Assembly: GCF_000428145.1 (NCBI RefSeq)
Contig: NZ_ATZJ01000001.1
Span: 124,001 to 188,000, forward strand
Source: Chitinilyticum litopenaei DSM 21440
GTDB lineage: Bacteria > Pseudomonadota > Gammaproteobacteria > Burkholderiales > Chitinibacteraceae
Direction: 5' to 3'
Length of the DNA stretch: 64,000 bases
In this document: positions 30,087-37,120 of the stretch, piece by piece
How the letters are laid out: every line of letters begins with the position of its first letter
Position numbering within the stretch: position 1 is the stretch's first letter
Position numbers and translations under genes: made by a program
The notes under the pieces: model-generated
Databases searched by the model: none
The model's input: only the letters and a program-made list of their open reading frames with translations
Told to the model about the DNA's origin: nothing

Positions 30087-30229
30087 GGCAAATTCCAGGG
30101 CGGGAAAGCCGGCAGTATAGCGATTGCCTGCCGCACCACGGAATGTGTACGGGCCGCTGGCGGCACCGGTTTTTCATCCTGCAAGCCGGCGATGTGTCGA
30201 TTGACGCTGCCCTTTTTTAGTACATATGC

Positions 30230-30278
30230 AGGTATATGCCTGCAACCCTTTCTACAAATTGGCTGCAAGCCTATACCC
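30230..30278. repeat. GGGTAT/ATACCC palindromic repeat between ruvA and the TlpA-like gene
   Basis: AGGTATATGCCTGCAACC and GGCTGCAAGCCTATACCC with a 13-nt centre; 14 of 18 positions pair. Located 14 bp after the stop of the TlpA-like gene on the minus strand, where it could terminate transcription. Confidence 0.7.
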
Positions 30279-30292
30279 AATAGCATGCATCA

Positions 30293-30790
30293 CTAGATGC
30301 GTAGCGCCTTGCCGATGCGGTTTTCCAGTTCCTGCATGTCCGGTGTACCCACGTATTTCTGCAGGATCTTGCCTTCCTTGTCGATGAGGAAGGTGGTGGG
30401 AGTCAGGCTGACGCCGCCAAATGCTTCTGCTGCGGAGCCGCTGACATCGTGGCTGATCAGAAATGGCAGTTGCGCACGTGCCTGATAGGTGTCGATGAAT
30501 TCGCGCTGATCGTAGCTCATGGCAATCGCCACGGTCTGGTAACCCTGTGCCGCGTATTTGTTCTGGATGCGCGTCAGGTCCGGCATTTCCGCCATGCAGC
30601 CACTGCAGCTGGTGGCCCAGAAATTGACCAGCACGACCTTGCCACGCAAGTCCTGCAAGGCCAGCTGGCGCTGGTCGAGCAGTGTCAGCTGCAAGGCGGG
30701 CGCAGGTGATTGCCGGTTCAGCAGCAACAAGGCAGCCATGCTGGCTGTGATGGCAAGCAGTGCCAGAACAAGAAACAGGCGCTGTTTCAT
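30293..30790 (-). CDS. TlpA/ResA-like thioredoxin-fold protein
   Basis: 165 aa from an ATG preceded by GGAG; a longer frame upstream crosses non-coding repeats. N-terminal signal anchor MKQRLFLVLALLAITASMAA, then an AhpC/TSA-Redoxin fold with the redox pair in NFWATSCSGCMAEMPDLTRI and the cis-proline region GGVSLTPTTFLIDKEGKIL. It is expected in the periplasm, tethered to the inner membrane, reducing disulfides, for example in cytochrome c maturation. The CSGC active site differs from the WCxPC of most members, so its redox potential may differ too. No cytochrome genes are nearby. Confidence 0.88.
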   Translation of the reverse strand: MKQRLFLVLALLAITASMAALLLLNRQSPAPALQLTLLDQRQLALQDLRGKVVLVNFWATSCSGCMAEMPDLTRIQNKYAAQGYQTVAIAMSYDQREFIDTYQARAQLPFLISHDVSGSAAEAFGGVSLTPTTFLIDKEGKILQKYVGTPDMQELENRIGKALRI

Positions 30791-31146
30791 GGGACGACTC
30801 CGTAACAAGGTGGGCAGTGTACTGCAGCTGCGGGCTTCAGATTGCCTGCGCCGATGAATGTTCCGCTTATCTACACAGTTGGATAAGAAAGGATAGGAAC
30901 AGATAATAGAGGCGGAGCTGTCCTGTGGATAAGCCTGATTCGCCTTTTTTTTCATGCACTTGCGTACGAACAAGCTGTGGGGTTAAGTTGCCTTCTGCCT
31001 GTGGATAGTTTGGCAGTCGTTTTTCCTCTGCCGTCGTGCCGCCGGTTTTCCACATGCCCACCGGCATTTCTCCACAAGCCAAGTGATTGATTTGATTTGC
31101 AGTTTGTGAACAAGCTGTATAATCCGCCGTTTTGCAGGGGAGCTAG
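30791..31146. other. 356-bp region rich in DnaA-box-like sequences between divergent genes
   Basis: Between the minus-strand TlpA-like gene and plus-strand rbgA. DnaA-like boxes: TTATCTACA at 30867, TGTGGATAA at 30924, TGTGGATAG at 31000, TTTTCCACA near 31047 and TTCTCCACA near 31068. Also the repeated 21-mer at 30892-30912. No AT-rich unwinding region and no dnaA nearby, so not an obvious origin. Confidence 0.55.
31097..31123 (+). promoter_or_regulatory. Probable promoter of rbgA
   Basis: Perfect -10 TATAAT at 31118-31123; the best upstream hexamer is TTGCAG at 31097-31102 with a short 15-bp spacer. The start codon is 24 bp past the -10. Confidence 0.6.
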
Positions 31147-32058
31147 ATGGCAATTCAATGGTTTCCCGGGCACATGCACGCGGCCCGGAAGAAAGTGGCG
31201 GAAACCCTGGCCAGGGTGGACATGGTCATCGAAGTGGTGGATGCCCGCCTGCCGCACTCCAGCTGCAATCCGATGATCAACAAGCTGCGCAGTTTCCGGC
31301 AGCGGCCGTCGCTGGTCATCATCAACAAGACCGATATGGCCGATCCGCAGCTCAACCAGGCCTGGCTGAACTGGTTTCGCCAGCAGCCGCAAACCAATGC
31401 CATGCTGCTGGGCGAGGAAAGTCGCGGTTCGGCAGGCAGCAGGATTGCCGAAATGTGCCGGCAGATTGTTCCCAACCGCACCGGGGCCGAAAAACCGATC
31501 CGGGCGCTGATCCTTGGCATTCCCAATGTGGGCAAGTCGACACTGATGAATGCGCTGATGAAGCGCCGCATCGCCAATGTCGCCGACACGCCGGGTGTTA
31601 CCAAGAGCCAGCAGCGCGTCGAACTGGCCGATGGCACCATCCTGTACGACACGCCGGGCCTCTTGTGGCCCAAGCTGGAAAGCGAGCTGACCGGCTATCG
31701 GCTGGCACTGGGTGGCTCGATCGGCCGCAATGCCTACGACGAGGTCGACGTGGCCTGGTTTGCGCTGGAAACCCTGCGCGAGCGTTACCCCGATGTGCTG
31801 CTCCAGCGCTACAAGCTGAAAACGCTGGAAGGTGAAGTTGAAGACGTCTTCAACGCCATTGCCCGTCAGCGCGGCGCGGTCATGAGTGGCGGGCGCATCG
31901 ATGAGCAGAAGGCTGCGGAAATCATCATCACCGATTTTCGCAGCGGCAATCTGGGTCGCCTGACTCTGGAACGTCCCGACGAATTCACCGGCCTGCCGAC
32001 GATGAGCCAGAAGCTGGCCGATCTGGATGTCGAGCCGGCTGAGGACGAGGAAGACTGA
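31147..32058 (+). CDS. ylqF: Ribosome biogenesis GTPase YlqF/RbgA
   Basis: 303 aa. Circularly permuted GTPase: G4 motif INKTDMAD comes first, then G1 LGIPNVGKSTLMNAL, then G3 DTPGLLWPK, and a C-terminal helical domain. The start MAIQWFPGHMHAARKKV is the family hallmark (WFPGHM). RbgA assists late assembly of the 50S subunit. It has its own promoter in the DnaA-box-rich region. Plus-strand neighbours zapB-like and zapA follow 91 bp later. Confidence 0.95.
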   Translation: MAIQWFPGHMHAARKKVAETLARVDMVIEVVDARLPHSSCNPMINKLRSFRQRPSLVIINKTDMADPQLNQAWLNWFRQQPQTNAMLLGEESRGSAGSRIAEMCRQIVPNRTGAEKPIRALILGIPNVGKSTLMNALMKRRIANVADTPGVTKSQQRVELADGTILYDTPGLLWPKLESELTGYRLALGGSIGRNAYDEVDVAWFALETLRERYPDVLLQRYKLKTLEGEVEDVFNAIARQRGAVMSGGRIDEQKAAEIIITDFRSGNLGRLTLERPDEFTGLPTMSQKLADLDVEPAEDEED

Positions 32059-32149
32059 ACCTTGCCTGCCACAGCAGGGGATGGCGGCCGTCTGCCTGCC
32101 GGCAAAATGGCATACAATCCAGAACGGTCCACCCGAAACGGAAAGTCTC

Positions 32150-32353
32150 ATGGAAGCTGAACTTGCCAGCCTGGAAGAAAAAGTGATCCAGCTTGTGCGG
32201 CTCACCAGTGGTCTGCGTACCGAAAACCGCACGCTGCGCCAGCAGGTGCTGGCCCTGCAGGAAGAGAACGCGCGGCTTGCCGACAAGGTCGAGGGCAGCA
32301 AACAGCGCGTTGCCGCCATCCTTGCCAAACTGCCGGAGCACAGCGATGAGTGA
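32150..32353 (+). CDS. Small coiled-coil protein, ZapB-like (TIGR02449 type)
   Basis: 67 aa from ATG at 32150 with GGAAAG upstream. The entire protein is a heptad coiled coil (LASLEEKVIQLVRLTSGLRT, then LRQQVLALQEENARLADKVE). Proteins of this size directly upstream of zapA in beta- and gammaproteobacteria are annotated as ZapB-like cell division proteins. It overlaps zapA by 8 nt, so the pair is translationally coupled. Role in Z-ring support is inferred from position and fold. Confidence 0.82.
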   Translation: MEAELASLEEKVIQLVRLTSGLRTENRTLRQQVLALQEENARLADKVEGSKQRVAAILAKLPEHSDE

Positions 32354-32660
32354 ACAGACCATCAAGCAGCTGGATGTCAGCATCATGGGGCGCGAATTCC
32401 GTGTTGCCTGCCCGGCCAATGAGGAGCAAACCTTGCTGCAGGCTGTCCATCTTCTGGACCAGCGCATGCATGAGATTCGCAATGCTGGAAAGGTCATCGG
32501 CATCGAGAAAATCGCCATCATGGCGGCGCTCAACCTGACCCACGAATACCTGCATACACGTGTCGGTGACGGTTTTGACATCGGTACGATTCAGCGTAGA
32601 ATCCGGGACATGAATTCAACGATTGATGCCGTACTGGGTGAACAGCAGCAGCTGTTCTGA
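32346..32660 (+). CDS. zapA: Cell division protein ZapA
   Basis: 104 aa. N-terminal QLDVSIMGREFRVACPANEEQTLLQAVHLLDQRM is the ZapA fold (MGREF.V.C..EE..L..A). The C-terminal helix (RRIRDMNSTIDAVLGEQ) forms the dimeric coiled coil. It binds and bundles FtsZ filaments at midcell. The gene order zapA, 6S RNA, fau is strongly conserved in proteobacteria and is complete here. Confidence 0.95.
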   Translation: MSEQTIKQLDVSIMGREFRVACPANEEQTLLQAVHLLDQRMHEIRNAGKVIGIEKIAIMAALNLTHEYLHTRVGDGFDIGTIQRRIRDMNSTIDAVLGEQQQLF

Positions 32661-32680
32661 GCGGCAGCGATCCACGGTTC

Positions 32681-32859
32681 GCTTTCCTGCGGTGTTCGAG
32701 ACGGCTCATATTCTTAGAACCGATTCACATACCCCGGTTGCCAGCCATTTACTGCCTGTTGTGCGCATTCCTCTGTCGAATGCACCTGATGGCACAGGCC
32801 GGCGACCCCTTGAACCTGAGGGTTCAAGATGCGAGTCGAAACGGCACTCGCGGGAAAGC
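32681..32859 (+). ncRNA. ssrS: 6S RNA
   Basis: Between zapA and fau, the standard position. The terminal stem pairs GCTTTCCTGCGGTG at the 5' end with CACTCGCGGGAAAGC at the 3' end; the first internal segment TTCGAGACGGCTCATATTC and the near-universal 3' element CCTTGAACCTGAGGGTTCAAG match the E. coli 6S RNA pattern. It sequesters sigma-70 RNA polymerase in stationary phase. Exact ends are estimated from the stem. Confidence 0.88.
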
Positions 32860-32907
32860 CCTTCCTTCCCTGCATCCCCTTCCGGCGCTTGGCGCTGAAA
32901 ACACCCG

Positions 32908-33513
32908 ATGCATAGCACATCCCCCAAGCATGAACTGCGCAAGCTGGCCCGCTCGCGGCGAGCGGCCATCTCGCCTAAACAGCGGCTGGATGCGGCGCTG
33001 GCACTGATTCGTCATGCGCGCTCAGGACGGATGCTGCGTCCGGGCCGCAAGATTGCCGCCTATGTGCCGCACGGCAGCGAATTTCCGGTCTGGCCCCTGG
33101 TTCTGAAAGCACTGCAGGCCGGCTGCCGGATTTATCTGCCGGTGGTGCCGGCCAGCGGACGCCGATTGGCATTCTGTCGTTTTGACCAACACACGGTCTG
33201 GCGCTCCGGCGCTTATGGCATTCCCGAACCGCATCATCCCGAAACCTGCGCTGCGCGCGACCTGGATCTGGTGCTGGTGCCGCTGCTGGCGTTTGATGCG
33301 CAGCTTTATCGCATGGGACAAGGCGGTGGCTATTACGACACGACCTTTGCCTTTCGCCGGCAGCGTCGCCACTGGCGCAAGCCGCGCCTTGTTGGCGTCG
33401 GCTTTGAATGCCAGCGTTTTGAGCACTTGCCGACCGATCACTGGGACATGCGACTCGACGCCATACTGACCGAAGCCGGTTGGCAATACCCGGATTCCCT
33501 CATCCGCCCTTGA
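32908..33513 (+). CDS. fau: 5-formyltetrahydrofolate cyclo-ligase
   Basis: 201 aa. N-terminal KHELRKLARSRRAAISPKQR, substrate-binding middle (IAAYVPHGSEFPVWPL) and the C-terminal signature LAFDAQLYRMGQGGGYYDTTF of the family. It converts 5-formyl-THF to 5,10-methenyl-THF with ATP. Directly downstream of 6S RNA, as in most proteobacteria; the mRNA may be processed from the 6S precursor. No strong ribosome site precedes the start. Confidence 0.94.
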   Translation: MHSTSPKHELRKLARSRRAAISPKQRLDAALALIRHARSGRMLRPGRKIAAYVPHGSEFPVWPLVLKALQAGCRIYLPVVPASGRRLAFCRFDQHTVWRSGAYGIPEPHHPETCAARDLDLVLVPLLAFDAQLYRMGQGGGYYDTTFAFRRQRRHWRKPRLVGVGFECQRFEHLPTDHWDMRLDAILTEAGWQYPDSLIRP

Positions 33514-33704
33514 AGACGGAAACTGATTTTTCGCAAGAAAGCACAGCCAGTGCATGGGCAAAATGGTTTGCAGGCAGCCCGGTCACTTGGGAAAAGGCCT
33601 GAGTGACGATGCCTGTGGCTTGTAGCACCATGCATGCCGCAATTGACCAAATCCGCTTGGTTGCCGCAAGATTTCATTCCGATTACCGTTTCGAGGCCAG
33701 CACA

Positions 33705-33977
33705 ATGACAGCACTTTCTTCCCCGGTTACGATTGTCAATGCAACCGGTTTGCATGCCCGCCCGGCCGCCAATCTTGTCAATGTGGCCAAGCAATACCAG
33801 TCTGACATCAAGCTGGTATTCAAGGGTGTTGAAGCCAATGCCAAATCGGTGGTCGGTGTAATGGGTCTTGATGTGTCTAAGGGTGACCAGATTCAGGTCA
33901 AGGCCAGCGGCAGCGATGAAGACGCGGCAATGAAAGCGGTTGCGGCCGCCATCGCCGGAGGGTGTGGCGAGAAATAA
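33705..33977 (+). CDS. ptsH: PTS phosphocarrier protein HPr
   Basis: 90 aa from ATG at 33705 (GAGG upstream); a longer in-frame start lacks one. The active-site histidine sits in NATGLHARPAANLVN, and the region VEANAKSVVGVMGLDV around the regulatory serine position is conserved. It carries phosphate from enzyme I to sugar-specific EIIA domains. A second HPr domain is present inside the large fused protein encoded 312 bp downstream, so this free HPr may serve other PTS branches or a regulatory role. A terminator follows. Confidence 0.93.
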   Translation: MTALSSPVTIVNATGLHARPAANLVNVAKQYQSDIKLVFKGVEANAKSVVGVMGLDVSKGDQIQVKASGSDEDAAMKAVAAAIAGGCGEK

Positions 33978-33997
33978 TTCCCGGGATTCCGATATTG

Positions 33998-34027
33998 AAA
34001 AGGGGTGGCGTCAAGCCACCCCTTTTT
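33998..34027 (+). terminator. Terminator of the HPr gene
   Basis: AAAAGGGGTGGC/GCCACCCC stem with a short loop followed by TTTTT, 21 bp after the HPr stop. Confidence 0.9.
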
Positions 34028-34156
34028 GCTGATGGCCGGGAAATGTTGCAAAACCTTGCGACCATCCCGCTGCCAAACCCTTGAGCGATTTTTGCTTTAT
34101 GCCGGAATGGGTGATTTTCCGTAAACAAGTACCCAATCCGGCCAGAAAAAATTACT

Positions 34157-34183
34157 GTGTAGTAAGTACGCCCGGCACTACAC
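34157..34183. promoter_or_regulatory. Inverted repeat upstream of the EIIA-HPr-EI gene, possible operator
   Basis: GTGTAGT-13 nt-ACTACAC, a perfect 7-bp dyad about 105 bp before the start. It could bind a sugar-responsive regulator; no regulator gene is adjacent and the match to any known site is not convincing. Confidence 0.35.
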
Positions 34184-34289
34184 TGGTAGGCAGAAAATCC
34201 ATGACGACGGCAAGCGGCCGCGTACATGGAAACCGGATACACAAGTCGATTCTCCAGAAAATCCAGATCACGCAATGATGAGGTTGTCC

Positions 34290-36833
34290 ATGGCCAGTCC
34301 TTCTTCCCAACTTGAGCTGCTCGCCCCCTTGTCCGGGGTCATGTTCCCGATCGAGATGGTTCCCGATCCGGTCTTTGCCCAGAAAATGGTCGGTGACGGC
34401 ATTTCCATCGATCCGACATCCAGCGTGCTCTGTGCACCGCTGACCGGCAAGGTCACCCAGCTGCATTCCTCGAAGCACGCCATCACCATCACGGCGGCCA
34501 ACGGGCTGGAAGTGCTGATGCACATCGGCCTTGATACCGTGATGCTCAAGGGCCAGGGTTTTCATGCCAGGGTGAAGGAAGGCGATATCGTCGACGCCGG
34601 CCAGGCGCTGATCGAATTCGATATGGACCCGGTTGCCACCAAGGCGCGCAGCCTTTTGACGCAGATCGTCATCACCAATGGCGAGCTGGTCGCCAAGTAC
34701 ATGCCGGCGACCGGTCTGGTCACCGCCGGCAAGACGGTAGCGCTGACCGTGCAACTGGCCGAGGGCGTGGAAAATGTCAGCCTTGCCAGCGCGGGTGGTG
34801 AAGCATGGTCCGACCCGGTGCGCATTCCCAACCCGACCGGTCTGCACGCCCGCCCGGCTGCCGTGTTGTCCAATGCCGCCAAAACCCACAAGTCCGACGT
34901 CAAGCTGGTGCGCCAGGGCGAGGAAGCCAATGCCAAGTCGGTCGTTGCCATCATGGGTCTGGAAGTGAAGAACGGCGATGAAATCCGCGTGCGCGCAACC
35001 GGCCCTGATGCCCAGGATGCCGTCAATGCCCTGGTCGAGCTGCTGCGCTCCGGTTGCGGCGAGGACGTCGGTGTCGTTACCGACGCCAAGCACAAGCCCG
35101 CGCCGCTCGATACGATCAAGCCGGCCAAGCCGCAACCCAAGTCGGAAAATCCCGATGTCCTGACTGGTGTTTCCGCTTCGCCGGGTCTGGCGGTGGGCCA
35201 GGTATTCCAGATCAAGCTGGAGGAAATCCAGGTTGAAGAACACGCGGACAACCAGCAGCTTGAGCGTCGCCGCCTGGATGATGCGCTGAAGGAGGCGCAT
35301 TCCCAGCTCGAAGCACTCAAGAGCGAGATTTCCGATGCCTCGAAGGCCGAAATCTTTGCTGCTCACCAGGAGCTGCTGCAGGATCCGGATCTGCTTGATA
35401 TCGCGATTGCCGCGATCAGCAATGGCAAGAGTGCCGGTTACGCCTGGCGCGAGGCCTTCACCCGCCATGCCGAGCTGCTGTCGAAGCTGAAAAACGAAGT
35501 GCTCGCCGGGCGTGCCAACGATTTGCGCGATGTCGGCCGCCGTGTGCTGCGCCTGATTACCGGTACCAAGGAAGCCGAATTGCAGGTGCCCAACAATGCC
35601 ATCCTGATCGCCGAAGAGCTTACTCCTTCGGATACCGCCAGCATGGACCGCACCAGGGTACTGGGTTTCTGCACCACCGGTGGCGGTGCGACCAGCCATG
35701 TGGCCATTCTGGCGCGCTCGCTGGGCATTCCGGCCATCTGCGGCATCGATGAAAATGTGCTGGGGCTGGCCAATGGCACCCCGGTCATTCTGGACGGCAG
35801 CAAGGGCACCTTGCGCAAGAACCCGAGTGATGCCGAGATCGCCGACATCGTCGAGCGCCAGGCCAGGCTGGCCAGCAAGCGTGCCGAGGAAATGGCCGCC
35901 GCCTTCCAGCCGGCTGTAACCAGCGACGGTCATCATGTCGAAGTGGTCGCCAATATCGGTGGCCTGGACGACGCTCAGGAATCGGTAAAGCTGGGTGGCG
36001 AGGGTGTGGGGCTCCTGCGCAGCGAATTCCTCTATCTGGAACGCACCGATGCGCCCAGCGAAGATGAGCAAACCCGCATCTATGGCGATATTGCCCGCGC
36101 ACTGGGCAGCGAGCGCACGCTGGTGGTGCGCACGCTCGATGTCGGTGGCGACAAGCCGCTGCCCTATCTGCCCATGCCGGTGGAAGAAAACCCCTTCCTC
36201 GGCGTGCGCGGCGTGCGCCTGTGCCTGGAAGAGCCGGAAATCCTGCACACGCAGGTGCGCGCCATCCTGCGCGCCGCCGGCGACGTGAAGCTGGCGATCA
36301 TGTTCCCGATGATCACCAGTCTGGAAGAAGTGCGTGAAGTGAAGCGCGTCGTGGCAGCCGAAAAGCTCGCGCTGGGCATCAGTAGCGAAGTGCAGGTCGG
36401 CATCATGGTCGAGGTACCGGCAACCGCCGTGATGGCCGAACAGTTTGCCCGCGAGGTCGATTTCTTCTCGATCGGCACCAATGATCTGACCCAGTACACG
36501 CTGGCGATGGACCGTGGCCATCCAAAACTGGCCAAGCAGGCCGATGCCATGCATCCGGGTGTACTGAACCTGATCAACATGACCGTCAAGGGTGCGCATG
36601 CGCATGGCAAGTGGGTTGGCGTGTGCGGCGGCATCGCTTCCGATCCGCTGGCCGTACCATTGCTGCTGGGCATGGGGGTCGATGAGCTGTCGGTTTCGGT
36701 GCCGACCATTCCGTCGATCAAGGCGCTGGTGCGCAAATTGTCGAAGTCCGAGTGCGAAAAACTGGCCGGCGAAGTGCTGCAACTGGGCACGGCCAGCGCT
36801 GTGCGTCAGCGTCTGTCGCAGTTTCTTGACTGA
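34290..36833 (+). CDS. Fused PTS EIIA(Glc)-HPr-enzyme I protein
   Basis: 847 aa from ATG at 34290 (GAGG 6 nt upstream); ATGs at 34275/34278 are possible. Domains in order: EIIA of the glucose/crr type, residues 1 to about 150, active His78 in VLMHIGLDTV; HPr, about 165-255, His186 in NPTGLHARPA; enzyme I, about 285-847, His470 in TGGGATSHVAIL, plus the PEP-binding GGEGVGLLRSEFLYL and the C-terminal GVCGGIASDP. One polypeptide therefore carries phosphate from PEP to an EIIB. The EIICB gene follows after a terminator, so together they form a complete uptake chain, probably for GlcNAc or glucose. Confidence 0.95.
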   Translation: MASPSSQLELLAPLSGVMFPIEMVPDPVFAQKMVGDGISIDPTSSVLCAPLTGKVTQLHSSKHAITITAANGLEVLMHIGLDTVMLKGQGFHARVKEGDIVDAGQALIEFDMDPVATKARSLLTQIVITNGELVAKYMPATGLVTAGKTVALTVQLAEGVENVSLASAGGEAWSDPVRIPNPTGLHARPAAVLSNAAKTHKSDVKLVRQGEEANAKSVVAIMGLEVKNGDEIRVRATGPDAQDAVNALVELLRSGCGEDVGVVTDAKHKPAPLDTIKPAKPQPKSENPDVLTGVSASPGLAVGQVFQIKLEEIQVEEHADNQQLERRRLDDALKEAHSQLEALKSEISDASKAEIFAAHQELLQDPDLLDIAIAAISNGKSAGYAWREAFTRHAELLSKLKNEVLAGRANDLRDVGRRVLRLITGTKEAELQVPNNAILIAEELTPSDTASMDRTRVLGFCTTGGGATSHVAILARSLGIPAICGIDENVLGLANGTPVILDGSKGTLRKNPSDAEIADIVERQARLASKRAEEMAAAFQPAVTSDGHHVEVVANIGGLDDAQESVKLGGEGVGLLRSEFLYLERTDAPSEDEQTRIYGDIARALGSERTLVVRTLDVGGDKPLPYLPMPVEENPFLGVRGVRLCLEEPEILHTQVRAILRAAGDVKLAIMFPMITSLEEVREVKRVVAAEKLALGISSEVQVGIMVEVPATAVMAEQFAREVDFFSIGTNDLTQYTLAMDRGHPKLAKQADAMHPGVLNLINMTVKGAHAHGKWVGVCGGIASDPLAVPLLLGMGVDELSVSVPTIPSIKALVRKLSKSECEKLAGEVLQLGTASAVRQRLSQFLD

Positions 36834-36853
36834 AGCCGGTTTGCGCATGTGCA

Positions 36854-36881
36854 GAAAAGCCCGTCATCGACGGGCTTTTTT
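36854..36881 (+). terminator. Terminator after the EIIA-HPr-EI gene
   Basis: AAAAGCCCGTC-ATC-GACGGGCTTTTTT, a perfect stem with T-run, 21 bp after the stop. Confidence 0.92.
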
Positions 36882-36961
36882 GTTGGGAAACTTACTGGGA
36901 AGCAAGCTAGGATGACAAGCGGAAGATGCAATTCAGGCCGGCGTGCTCAGAAATCATGGGT

Positions 36962-36975
36962 TTGATCTGGATCAA
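36962..36975. promoter_or_regulatory. FNR/ANR-type box upstream of the EIICB gene
   Basis: TTGATCTGGATCAA matches the FNR consensus TTGAT-N4-ATCAA exactly. It lies 146 bp before the start of the EIICB gene and 80 bp after the terminator of the previous gene, so it is in the promoter region. Oxygen-dependent control of sugar uptake would follow if real; a chance palindrome cannot be excluded. Confidence 0.5.
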
Positions 36976-37120
36976 GTCGTAAGGTCATTACCTTGCGGTG
37001 ATGTCCGAATTGTCAGCGATGGTGATGAGCGGAGAATCGACCAGGCAAAATTTCGAGGATCCCGTCCTGAGCCAGGGTGCCAAAGCAGCCCCGGTGCCAG
37101 GCGAACAGGAGTCAGTCATC

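Noticed and set aside
29280..31146. Chromosomal replication origin
   Set aside because: DnaA boxes are present but there is no dnaA, dnaN or AT-rich unwinding region; mnmG-parAB are 17 kb away. Kept as a DnaA-box cluster only.
34157..34183. HexR-type operator
   Set aside because: The dyad halves GTGTAGT/ACTACAC are too far apart (13 nt) for the HexR consensus TGTAGT-N4..6-ACTACA.
34152..36848. 898-codon open frame on the minus strand
   Set aside because: Antisense shadow of the EIIA-HPr-EI gene, whose three active histidines are all recognisable on the plus strand.
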